A stretch of 64,000 bases of DNA, taken from positions 1 through 64,000 of the forward strand of contig RWJK01001335.1 of assembly GCA_004335835.1 (NCBI GenBank), read 5' to 3'. This DNA comes from Scenedesmus sp. ARA3 (taxonomy: Eukaryota; Chlorophyta; Chlorophyceae; Sphaeropleales; Scenedesmaceae). Positions 11,601 to 22,254 of the stretch are shown piece by piece. The notes beneath the pieces are model-generated. The model had not been told where the DNA came from. It searched no databases and saw nothing but the letters and a program-made list of their open reading frames with translations. Position numbers and translations under genes: made by a program. Numbering within the stretch: position 1 is the stretch's first letter; each line of letters starts with the position of its first letter.

Positions 11601-13724
11601 TGCCCGGAAGCCACGCGCTGCTCTGCAGCAGCGCCCAGTTCAGCTGCTGCGCTGCCTCTGCGTAGGAGCCGCTGAGGCCTGTGTGGGCCATGCTGGCGGA
11701 GGCTGCCAGCAGCTGCATGTGGCCGAAGCTGCGCAGGATTGCTGGCAAGCAACCAGGCAGAGTGGAGCCTGCACGGTAAGCAAAAAAGGAATGTTAGACG
11801 CTGATTTACAACTCCAGCGTGATGCAATGAGAGAGTGTTGAAACCCGGGTTGCTGTCAGCCATGACTGAAAGTGTTCCTCGCATGCAGCTGCAGTATAGC
11901 AAATGCAACCGGCTGTGCTGTCGTGCAATGCAGCATGCATGTCGGACACTACACTGCAAGCACGAGGCGCTGTCAACATGCCAGCCCAATTGCTAGCCTA
12001 ATCTTCAGGCCTACACTGCGCCCTGCAGGTGTCCTGCAAGCGCACCTGGTGCCACCAGTACCGACAGCAGGCACACCAGGCCAGCCGCTGCAGTTGACAT
12101 GGGCAGCAGCACGCGTGCTGCCACGGTGTAGGCAGGCATCACATTTCCCAGCGTTGGCACCAGCACTGCCAGCGTCTCGGACGCCCTGCCAGCAAGGTAT
12201 GCTGCGCTGGTATAGCTCTTTGGCTGCAGCAGCAGCAGCAGCAGCAACAGCATGTTGATGTGGCGACAGGACAGGCACCGCAGCGGCTGTTCTGCTGCTC
12301 TGCTATACTGCTGCGTTGTGTGCTGTTCTTGTGTTTGTGCGCGTACAGTACAACACCAATGCAGAGGGCCTCACCATTGCTGAGCAGCATTTTGTCACTG
12401 CTGATACACTGACCGCAGCTGCCCTGCAGGCTGAACATGACGAAACGGCAACTTTCCTTGCTTGCCCTTCCTGCCACTGCTGCTGCTACCCTGTCCGCAG
12501 CTGCCGGCAACTTACAACAAGCACCCTTTTGTGGGTTCAACTTCATCTGCAACCCTCACCTTGAGCTGTATGCTGGCCATCTTGCCTGGCGTGCCACTGA
12601 AGGCCAGCGTGAAGCTGCTGTCATTGTCACCACGCACAATTGCTGCCGCTGCTGCATGCACCAGGTCCATGGCACTGGTGTTGAATGAGGCAATAGGGCT
12701 GCTGAAGGCTGCTGCGATTTTGAAGGTGTTGTCTGCAAGCGTGGGCGGCTGCAGCAGCTGCAGCTGGACCTGCAGGGGGTGCAGAGCAGTACATGCATGA
12801 GGGGTTGGGTTGGATGGGTAGGGGAGGCAGCGCTTGCAGTGCTTGTGTAGTACCTGCAGAGCTGCTGCTGGTGCTGCTGCAGAGCTGCGCTCCTGCCACT
12901 AATTCCAAGCATGCTGCACTACTGCACATCCAGCAACTGCAGCAGCAACAGGCATAACAACGCTGCCACAGTTCAAGTCAGGGTAGTGCTTCACTCACCG
13001 CGGGCGCAGCAGTTTCTATTGCCACTTCCAATGTGGTGTTGACAGCAGCACGGTTGCAAGGGTCTGCCACAACAGTCAACACCAACTTCGTCATGCCTGC
13101 TGCTGCTGCCTCGGCCTGTGTTGGCAGCTGCACAAACAGCCTGGCAAGGCCATCTCCAGACACCTCCATACTGCCAGGAATGACTGCTGCTGGCGCTTCC
13201 GCTGTTATAAAGCACGCATAGTTTGCGCCGCATGCTGTCTGGTTTGCAAAGTCCTGCAGCTCGCCTGCTGCTGGTGATGCAAGCTGCACGACGACTGACA
13301 TGTTGCGTGGGGGTTGCTGCTGTGCTGAGGATGTGTTTCCTGCAAGCTGTACTGCTGCTGGCAGGTAGATGCGGGAGGCTGATCTCTTGCGGTAGTTTGT
13401 GCATGATGCTGTGCGATGAGCTGCTGCGGCCGCGGGCTGCTGCTGTCGTTGTTGTTGCTGTTGTAGTAGCGACCTGCTGTGCGTAGTGCCCCTGCTGTTA
13501 TCTTTGCTGGTACTGCTGCAAGGGCTGGCTTCCCCACTGGGTGCATCCTGGTACCACCAGTTTGAGCCAGTGGTAGCACAGAGAGCAGCTGCAGCTAGTA
13601 CATCAATTGCTGTGCTGTAAGGGCGCAGCAGCTGCTCCCCCACAGCAGGCACAGCAGTACAAAGTCCACAGCAGCTCCAGATGCAGATAAGCAGTAGCAG
13701 CCTTGACCAGGTCTTCAGAGGCAT
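8664..13724 (-). CDS. Putative TRP-like multi-pass membrane protein
   Basis: Five exons join in frame to about 1210 residues: 13724-12999, 12769-12560, 12223-12046, 11768-10228, 9641-8664. The start MPLKTWSRLLLLICIWSCCG is a signal peptide. Residues 243-312 resemble a bacterial-type Ig fold (AFSSPIASFNTSAM, FTLAFSGTPGKMASIQLK). Then come several membrane helices: VLLPMSTAAAGLVCLLSVLV, LGVSVGMLVLAMLLHVLAWV, LLLVAVLIGLPAVVHWSG, LVANVVFAALAGVCCALLG, LLHLGWLVYVIGVNPFADVA. ILRSFGHMQLLAASA followed by an AQQLNWALL segment is reminiscent of TRP-like channel domains (PF06011 type), but this is from memory. A 150-residue Gln/Ser-rich cytosolic loop interrupts the helices. All junction phases agree, yet an extra exon between 12280 and 12540 is possible. 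Channel function is inference. Confidence 0.6.
9636..9990 (-). repeat. Tandem copies of the last-exon 3' splice region
   Basis: The acceptor and first codons of the final exon of the membrane-protein gene (QEIREAQRRA, acceptor at 9641/9642) recur upstream at about 9877 (nearly exact) and, more decayed, near 9770 and 9975. Flanks shared between units include the CAGCACAA-GGAGCA context. The units are about 100-130 bases apart. Confidence 0.75.
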
Positions 13725-14576
13725 GCTTGTCTGCCTCAAACTACGCTCAAGGCCCCAGTTTCCGAGTGCTGTTGCTGCTGGTTGCCCAGTGCCAGGCTGT
13801 GCGGTACTGTACGAGTTGTGTACCAGGCATCCTAATGCCAGCTGTAATGAATGTTTGACGAAGCGATAGTTGTGCGTGTAATGATGTGTAATTAATTCAC
13901 TTTTGCATGTCCACAGGACCCCTGGCAAGTTCGAGCACAGGATTACGAAATCAGACTGAATGTATTGACGTGAGGATGAACAAGTGTTTAGCGGTCTACG
14001 ATAACTAATTGTCAAACAATTGAGCGAAAGCAAGAGCCTCGGGGTTACAGGCTAGCAGCTGTGGAAGCTGGCACACTGTCATGACAGCTGGGTATGAATC
14101 ATGGCGGGAAGCAGCCTTGAGCAGCGTCGGGGCCAGTCAGCAGTGCATAGCTGTTAGATCACGCATGCCATGATGTTGTTCGCTACCTTTGTATGGCTGG
14201 TCAGCCGCATCCAGGGTGCTGACAAGAGCATGCCTGTTGCTGGCGACCACAGTGGGCCACAACGAGCGCAACAGGCTGCAGTGGGATGCAGTAGGGATGC
14301 TGGTACAGCTGCCCCTGCGAATGATTACAATAGTGCGATGCACTGCATGTCCTGGAATTCTGTCACATTGACAGCATCTGCACTGAAGTACGCTGACTCT
14401 GCAGAGTCCAATACCAGGGGGAACAGGTCGGGCACAAACATCTGCCGCAGCACCTCGCCTTCATCACCATCAGATTACCAATCACCACATTGACAGCATC
14501 TGCACTGTGATGATCACAGTCATCAATGATGACGTTCTGCTGCAATGCACTCTCTTGATGCTGCCCAGCTTGCACC
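13725..14576. other. Intergenic with a short direct repeat
   Basis: No gene recognised. ACATTGACAGCATCTGCACT occurs twice, near 14367 and 14489, about 120 bases apart. TTACA at 14325-14329 reads TGTAA on the minus strand, about 250 bases past the NOL stop codon, and is a candidate poly(A) signal for NOL. Confidence 0.55.
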
Positions 14577-15222
14577 TTAGTCCTCCTTCACGAAGCGATT
14601 CTTGCGCGCACCAGTCAGCAGCCTCTGCAAGAGGAGGCAGCGCAGCAGCAGGCAGATATTTGAAACAGAACAGCATCAGCAACCTGCATTGTGGTGGCTG
14701 CTCACGTGCAGAAGTGCAATGCAAAACATAGCTCCCTCACTGGGAGGGTTGGGGTGACGCCGTCTGCGTCTGTAGCATGCCTTCTTCAGCTTGCACAACA
14801 GCATGGTGTGTGACAGCAAAGAAGCCCTTTTCACTTGTTGCCTGCATGCAAGCATGTGTTGTCATGCAATCCTCCTGCCACCACCAGCATCTGGGGTTGT
14901 TCCTGGGCACATTTCAGGCGCTGGCTACACCACCACAACATACTCAACATCTACCAAGCACTCCCTTCCACTGCCTGCCACTTCGCTCCACTTCACGCTT
15001 GCGCCCAATTGCTCACCGCAAATATCTGGCTGAAGGCCTTGGGTTTTGTCAGGTACTGGATGTATGTGGATGCCACACCACCTGTGAGCGTGCTGCTCTT
15101 GGGCGGCACGTCCCTGATGCGGGGCACCAGGTAGGCGGCAACGTCCCCAGGCTCCTCGGCTGCAGCACAAAACAAAAGTAGCGCAACACTTTCTTTTTTT
15201 TGGCGAGTGAAACCAATTCTGT

Positions 15223-15273
<51 letters not shown>

Positions 15274-18200
15274 GCGGCGCGCCAGGAAGGTAGGCGGCCA
15301 CGTCTCCGGGCTCCTCAGCTGCGAGGGTAAATAATCACAAACAAAATAACAACAATGACAAAACCAGCGCAGCAGACAGTGTTGGTACAGAGCTCTATAG
15401 AGACAACAGCAGCAGCATGCTGAGAGCTGACGGCTCTGCTGTCCTGACAACAACTCCCTGTCCTGCAAGCGCCATTGCAAGAATGCACAAGGCAGAACCA
15501 TGCACACTCCAGCCCTGATGCAAACGCACCTAGGCAGTTGATGAAGAACTTTGCTGTCGGGGTGTCTGCCCTGCTCATGCGCAGCTCAGTGGTGACCATG
15601 CATACTACCTGGAGCCACAACCAGTTGTAACATAGTTCATCATACATGAACAAGCCCAGCGGAACACACTGCAAAATTGCTATGCGAAAATGATATGCAA
15701 TGTCATGCAATCTGCCCTCCCCCACCTAAACAGTTGATGAAGAACTTTGCTGTCGGGGTGTCTGCGCCGCTCATGAGCAGCTCAGTGGTGACCATGCCGG
15801 GTGACAGGTTGTGCACGCCCACATTGCTGATCTTGGCCATCTGCGCAGCAGCAGGCAGCAGGCAGCAGGCAGCAGCAATTGTCAAAGACACCATGCAATG
15901 ATAGCAACCTCAGCCTGCATTGGCGACAGGTTGTGCACGCCCACATTGGCAATCTTGGCCATCTGCGCTCATGGCAGCAGGCAGCAGCACATTGACACCA
16001 AGTTCTGATAGCATGTTCAGCCTGCAGTTGGTGAAACACCCATTGTGCTCAAGAATCATGAAGCAGGCAGGTCTGCAGGACAGCCACTTGCGCAGCCTGT
16101 CATTTTCATTAGGCGCGGTCCGAAAGAGGCACGCTACTGAGTATGAACAACAGGGAACCAGAGGCATGCTGATAGTAGCACAGGGTGTTGTGCGGGGGTT
16201 CGTATCATCAAACCACACTGAGATACAGCAGCAGTGCTACAGCAACCACATCGCCACCAGGCAAATATCACGGCCAGACATGTGGCAGCACGGTTCAGCA
16301 CAGCAGGTAGACCGCTGCTAATAACTACTCCGCTGCCTTCACACACCGATCATGTGTTATGTGTTATGTGACATAACAATGCATTCCTGCCTCACCTTGA
16401 GTTCGGCTTCGAGCGACTTCCCGAGCTGCAGAAGGACAGCACCACAACACACACAGGCAGGCGCAGCAGCGTCAAACAGCCGCACATCACAAGCACTGCC
16501 ATGCAGTGAGAGAGCAGTGGTTGCTGTGGCATAGCATCTGAGGCTGTTGCTCTTCCCCACTGCTGCTTGTGTTGACCGCCACCCCACCATGTGCTGTACC
16601 CCAGCGTGCTGACCCAGACATCTTCCTAGCACAGCTGTTAGCATCCACATCACACCGTCCCTCGTCATTTCAGCTGCAGCTGCCAGAGACGGGCTGCAGC
16701 ACGCAAGACTGCCAGACAACTTCCCAGCAGATCTTATGTTTAAAACATCACACTAATCCTCTTGATGTCAGCTGCAGCTCACGGGGTGCGGCATGCAAGA
16801 CTGCCAGACTGCCAGCCCACCTGCTGCAAGCTGCGCTTGGTGGCGCCATATGCTGCAAAGCGCGGTGTGGCGTTGCCGTCTGCTCCTGCGCCGTCCATGT
16901 TGAACACATGGCCTCCAGCTGGCTGCTTCTTCATGAGGTTGATGGCCTGCACTTGATAACAACGCCCGCAGCACGCACAAAATGCGTTGAAGGCTCAAAA
17001 TCATACCATCTGCCAGCAGCGCAATGGCTCAGCTTAAAACTCTCCGCTCGTCAACCCCGCGATGAAGTGACAAAGCAACGTGCAGGCAACCCAAGTTGAA
17101 AACGGGACAGTGCGCACCTTCTTGCAGCACAGCATCACCCCCAGGATGTTGCCGTCCACGATCGCCCCCAGCATGCGCAACACTACAACATTTCAAGAAA
17201 CGCAGGCAGCCGCCTGTTGAACAAAACTGAACACCCACCAGGAACATAGTTGCAGCTACACAGCACTCCATGTTGAAAGCTTCCATCTGCTTTACATGCT
17301 AAGAACTCTGCAAACTCGATGTTAACAACACAATGTAAGGGAGATGGTGCGCACCTCTTCGCAGCACAGCATGACTCTCAAGGTGTTTGTGTCCACAATG
17401 CCGTCCAGGTCCTCGTCATCACTCTCCAGCAGCGGCCCAAACTTGTGGGCCAGGCCAAAAAATCTACATGCACCCAGAACTCCTGAATCCCGACGTTGCT
17501 TGTATTGCAGATAAGCACATGCTGTGTGCTGTAACACGTGTTACTAGTCACTGACCGTGGAAGATCCCTTTTGAATATAAATCCGCACCTCCTTGCAGCA
17601 CAGCATGACTCCCAGGATGTTTGTGTCCACAATCGCCTCCAGATCTTCATCGTCACTCTCAAGCAGCGGCCCGTACTTGTTTGCCAGGCCAACACATATG
17701 CAGCACATGGCACAAAAACTCCAGAAGTCCGCATAAATTGTTCGCCAGTACTTGCATGGAAACCCTGATTCATGCACGGTCACAGGCCTGGAGAAACTTC
17801 TCACCTCCTTGCAGCACAGCATGACCCCCAGGATGTTTGTGTCCACAATCGCCTCCAGATCTTCATCGTCACTCTCAAGCAGCGGCCCGTACTTGTACGC
17901 ATTTGTGCCTGCATTGTTGATCCACAGGTCCACGCTGCCCAGCTGCTGCTGCGCGTACTGCGCCAGGGCTTTCACCTGCTCTGCTTTTGACACATTGCAG
18001 GCCTTGCCCTGCACATGTTTGAGCAACATATACACAAACCATACTGAGCAGATGCCAGGTGCGGCTGGGGCCAGGCTTTGGATATGGTGCAGGCCTTGCC
18101 CTATGTTTCAGGCATATGCACAGCATATTTAGCAGGCTGCGTCTCGTTTTGGTGCAGGCAGCAGACTCCTGCTAATGCCATGCTGGCGAGCTGTAGAGCG

Positions 18201-19769
18201 CAGCAGGTGCTGCCAGGATTTTCTGCACCAGTAATGAAGCTGCGATGGCCAGCTGCGTAGCTTGCCTGACAGCCCCGCTACTTGTAGAATGTGCTTCTCA
18301 GAACTGTAGGCATGTCATGCACCACCACCACCACCAGCAGCAGCAGCAGCAGCAGCAGCTCACCACCACCCGCTTGGCACCATACTTCTGTTGCAGCTCC
18401 TTGACCACACTCTGCACTTGATCCTCTGCAATGCAATGTAAGCAAAAGCGCCATACAGCTGAGCATGAAGCCAGAACGTGAGCTTCACTGTCCAGCATAT
18501 GCTGACACCTGCATGCAGGCCATTCGCTCAGCAGCATCAAAGTGCTTGAGGTCAAACACTGGCAGCTGCTGCTGTCCTGCAACAGAGCAGGCTCCTCACG
18601 AGCCAGCCAACAAGAGAGGCAAGTTACATGTGGGTCCTGGCACCATCTTACGTGGTATCAGCCACAATCAGGTGAACACAATGCTGCCACAAAGCCGCAT
18701 GCCCAGCTTCATGTCTGCCCTGCCTCTGATGTGCCAAGGGTTCCCTGTTCTGGTATTGCATCAATTGCCTGCTTGCTTGCTCTGCAGTCGCATACAGCGC
18801 CACATGCCCATCTTCAAGTCTGCACTGCCTGCGATGTGCCCAGGGTTCCCTTGAACCATCCAAATGCCTGCTTCAAGTCTGCACTGCCTGCAATAATTGA
18901 TATGTGGCTCACTGCATTGCTTCAACCACCTGCTTCATTGCCTTGCAACGGCATGCAGCACCACGTATGCAACGGCATGCCCTGTGCTCACCATTCCTGG
19001 CGCACACCACCACATTGTCACCAGCTTCCAGAAAGTCCTCAGCCAGTGCACGGCCAACACCTATTACAGTTTGAAATGAGATTGAGCAGGCGGCAAAGGC
19101 AGACAAACAGCTGGGCATCATGCAACATGTGTGTGCAGGATTACTGCCATGAGGAGGATCTGCTGCTTGCTGGGTGCAGCGCAAGGATATCACTGAATTA
19201 GTGCAAACATGGGTGTCGCCGCACACAGTTGCATGCCAGTCATGCCCTCCTGGCATGAGAATCTACGCATTGCTGTGACACTGCCTTGGGGTTTATTTTG
19301 CAATGTGCAAGGACTCCAGCCACATCAGCAGCAGCAGCTGATACAGCTCAGCAGCAAGCTGCACTGATCTTCATCGATCTCAAGTCGACCAACCACTCAT
19401 GCTGCGGCTGCTGCAGCATCATGTCGCAGGATCTCAATCCATAACAGCATCACATGGATGCAATGCATGATGCTCACCCTTGGTTGAGCCCGTGATAAGC
19501 ACATTGTATGGCGGGGCGAGCACTGTCTTGTTGTTCACTGTTGCAGCAACAGCCTGCACCCTGACAGTGCGCACGCGCGCTGCAAGCATACACATCAACA
19601 GCAACAAAGCAGTTGAAATGAAATAATTTGCGCCTTGCAGATGCGTACGTCCCATTGCTGTGCATGCATGAGCCTGCAACTGCTGCTGCACCTGTCTCAA
19701 CCCACCTGCCCTTCTGCTGGTCACCAGCGCATGACACCTGGAGCTATTGGCATGGAGAGACTGCATCAC
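14577..19769 (-). CDS. NOL: Chlorophyll(ide) b reductase, NOL type
   Basis: Eleven exons join to 361 residues: 19769-19649, 19579-19478, 19060-18992, 18576-18509, 18423-18364, 18008-17805, 16946-16821, 16425-16396, 15840-15726, 15159-15017, 14624-14577. It is a short-chain dehydrogenase that reduces chlorophyll b to 7-hydroxymethyl chlorophyll a in the plastid, the first step of chlorophyll b breakdown and light-harvesting complex turnover. Seen: Rossmann motif ITGSTKGVGRALAEDF (about 70-85), DLWINNAGTN (about 167-176), active-site YGATK (241-245), VHNLSPGMVTTELLMSG, and the NOL-like tail RLLTGARKNRFVKED. The N-terminus (MQSLHANSSRCHALVTSRRA) resembles a transit peptide. The fourth exon adds about 20 residues not expected in land-plant NOL and is less certain. 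No serine lies in GAGADGNATP before the catalytic Tyr. Confidence 0.93.
15110..15330 (-). repeat. Duplicated NOL exon 10 start with (CAG)n spacer
   Basis: The acceptor and first codons of NOL exon 10 (AEEPGDVAAYL) recur with synonymous changes at about 15280-15319, 160 bases away. Between them lies a plus-strand (CAG)n run at 15223-15272. The upstream copy keeps a CGCAG acceptor but loses homology after AAYL. Confidence 0.85.
15529..15975 (-). repeat. Duplicated NOL exon 9 boundaries
   Basis: The end of exon 9 (ADTPTAKFFINCL plus the GT donor) occurs intact at 15726 and again at about 15532, roughly 195 bases downstream on the coding strand. The start of the exon (MAKIxNVGVHNLSP with its acceptor side) recurs at about 15918-15965. 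Thus both ends of one exon have been duplicated independently. Confidence 0.85.
17110..18115 (-). repeat. Four tandem copies of the NOL exon 6 donor end
   Basis: The 3' half of exon 6 (GPLLESDDEDLEAIVDTNIL to VMLCCKE plus donor) is intact at about 17805-17900. It repeats at about 17590-17690, 17355-17450 and, shortened, 17119-17180, with progressively more changes. The exon's acceptor region (GGCCTTGCCC on the plus strand) also recurs at about 18092. Only the first copy has a full exon upstream. Confidence 0.9.
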
Positions 19770-20582
19770 GCTGGCGTTTATAGCTTACGTATGGTTACTG
19801 ATGACTGGAAACAGCGCAAGCAACACAATTGGTGGCACCAAGAGGCACACACACACGCACACACCCCAAGCACTGCAAGCAGTCACTGCCTAGGAGAGAT
19901 CAACACGGCAAGCACGAACAGCTCTGTGAGACCACGTACAGGCCGGTTCACATACCGTGATGTTTATACAAGTTGCCCCAAAGCGTGTTCACGCTGAGAC
20001 AAGAACCCCGCAGGTACGTAGAGTGCCTGGTGTAATTTGAGCGCTGAAGTACTGATAGGTTCCTGTAGATTGATTCAAAGGCGTTTTTCTATCATTTCAG
20101 CATTAGAGATCTATTGAACTCCGTGTGGTCTGATTGTAGTGCCTCACTCGTGTACAATGGCTCACTGCCTGAAGGCCTCTGTTCAGCACCGCGCTTTCTC
20201 ATCAAAAACACAGACGGGTGCTTGCATGACGGCAGTCGTAAGGCCGACAACTCAGCTGCTGGCCAGCAGGTAGGGTTGGCACTCCTGGCCACATCACCCC
20301 TGCTTCACCGCGTGTCCTGCAAGCACGCATTCGGCATGCACAGCCATGGAATAGTTTCCCGCCGGTTTTCGTTGACCCCGTGCGGACTAGCCGTTGAACT
20401 GCATGGTGTACATGGTGCCATTGAAGTCAGCCAGGCACCGCCACCACACAGTACCTGCAGCACTCGCACCCATGCAGCACATTCCAACGGCAGCATAACA
20501 CCACCAGCTGCTTCCTTGCCTGCCTGGAACTTGCAGGAACGATCAGCATGCCACTGACAGCCAGCAGCAGCATGCTGGCAGC
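19770..20582. promoter_or_regulatory. Divergent NOL/MSRA intergenic region
   Basis: About 810 bases separate the NOL start (minus) from the assigned MSRA start (plus), so the promoters of both must lie here. A CA-rich stretch is present near 19845-19865. An open frame at 20114-20557 on the plus strand could contain 5' exon material for MSRA but shows no recognisable domain and cannot be joined with confidence. Confidence 0.5.
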
Positions 20583-20737
20583 ATGATCGCAGCTGCAGCG
20601 CTGGCAGCAGCAGTGCTGTGCAGCTCACCCAACATGGCAATGGCAACAGAGGATGCAGCAGCCACCACGGGCAGCGCAGCAGTACCCACAGCCTACTTTG
20701 GCAACGGATGCTTCTGGTGAGTCGATCAGACTACTGT

Positions 20738-20769
<32 letters not shown>

Positions 20770-21388
20770 GCGTTTGGCATATGCTGCCTGCACAACACAA
20801 CATGTGGGCCAAACCTCAACAGCAGCAGCACAGTAGTTGGCATCCAGCTGCGTGCACAGTGACTGTAGAATAGACCTGCACAGCACCAGCACAGCTACTG
20901 GCACACAGGTGTCTGCACAGCGGTTGCAGCGCAGGCCTACAAACAGCAGCACAGCGCATGGCATACAGCTGCCTGCGCAGCGCTTGTCAACAGCAGCAGC
21001 GCACATGTTTCACAGCATGCAGTGCACCCCTAAAAGTGCAGACATGCAGGCAAAGTAATACAGCTGTGTTGCAGGAAACGCTGCTTGCATTGCTGTGCCG
21101 GCAGCTGTCAGGGCTTTAGCCAGTGGTGCGGCATGCCATGCTGCTGCTGCTGCTGCTGGCTGCAGGGGCCAGCAGAAGGACTTGGCGCACACGCAGCTGC
21201 ATTTGCTAACTTGGTGCAACATATATCAAGCTGCCACACATTCTTACATCAAATGTGCTTGCTGGGTTTCCTGAACTGCTGCTACTGACTGCAGGGGCCG
21301 CCAGAAGGACGTTGTTGACACGGAGCTGCACCAGCTAGCTGTGGTGCACCATGCTGCAGTCACTTGTTTTAATTAGGTGGTTTCTGTG

Positions 21389-21426
<38 letters not shown>

Positions 21427-22212
21427 CTGCAGAGGCCGCCAGAAGGACTTTGTTGACACGGAGCTGCACCAGCTAGCTGTGGTGCAACATGCTGCAGTCA
21501 CTTGTTGTAATAAGGTGGTTTCTGTGACTGCTGCTGCTGCTGCTGCTGCTGGCCGCAGGGGCCGCCAGAAGGACTTTGTTGACACGGAGCTGCGCCTGGG
21601 GCGCACCAGCCCAGCTGACATCAGCGCGCTGGTGGGATACGCGGGTGAGGCCCGGCAGAATAATGCATCACCAAAATAAAGTATACCTCATGGTTTCCTC
21701 GCATTGGGGCAGTGCGGCCAGCAGCGCAAAACGAGACTGCTCTCTTGCCATTGCGTCGGCTGCGTTGCTGCCAGCCCAACTGTCAGCGCCGGGTGGCTTA
21801 CACTCGGGGCTGACAGGCTGCGGTCAACGGTCGCAGCCTTGCTGACATCAGCGGGCTGGTGGGATACGCGGTTGAGGCCCCGCCCGGGACATAAAGCAAA
21901 TGAACTGACTGATTCTACTGGCGGTAACACAGCCTGCTGCAGCACAGCAGCACAGCTCAGCCCCTGGCGGTGTCGTCGAGTTGCGTTTGCAGCTGTCAAG
22001 TGCGCAGGGCTGGCGGCGAGGTGCGCTGTTGCATGTATTCGTGTGTGCATGATGGCATGGATGCCTTATGCAAAGCTTGCCCATCATTGCTGCTGCTGCT
22101 GCTGCTGCTGCCACCTGCGCGGCAACCGGGCCAGCTGGCAAGGTGTGCTACTTCTACAACGGCGACTTGCACTGCATGCCTGTTTGTTGCATATCAATGC
22201 TGCTGCTGCTGC

Positions 22213-22254
<42 letters not shown>

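Noticed and set aside
15223..15272. Regular CAG repeats considered as a CRISPR-like array
   Set aside because: Simple triplet microsatellite without unique spacers, in a eukaryotic nuclear gene.
20114..20557. 147-codon plus-strand open frame upstream of MSRA
   Set aside because: Could be 5' exon material but is out of frame with the MSRA exon and no in-phase splice was found; not called as a gene.
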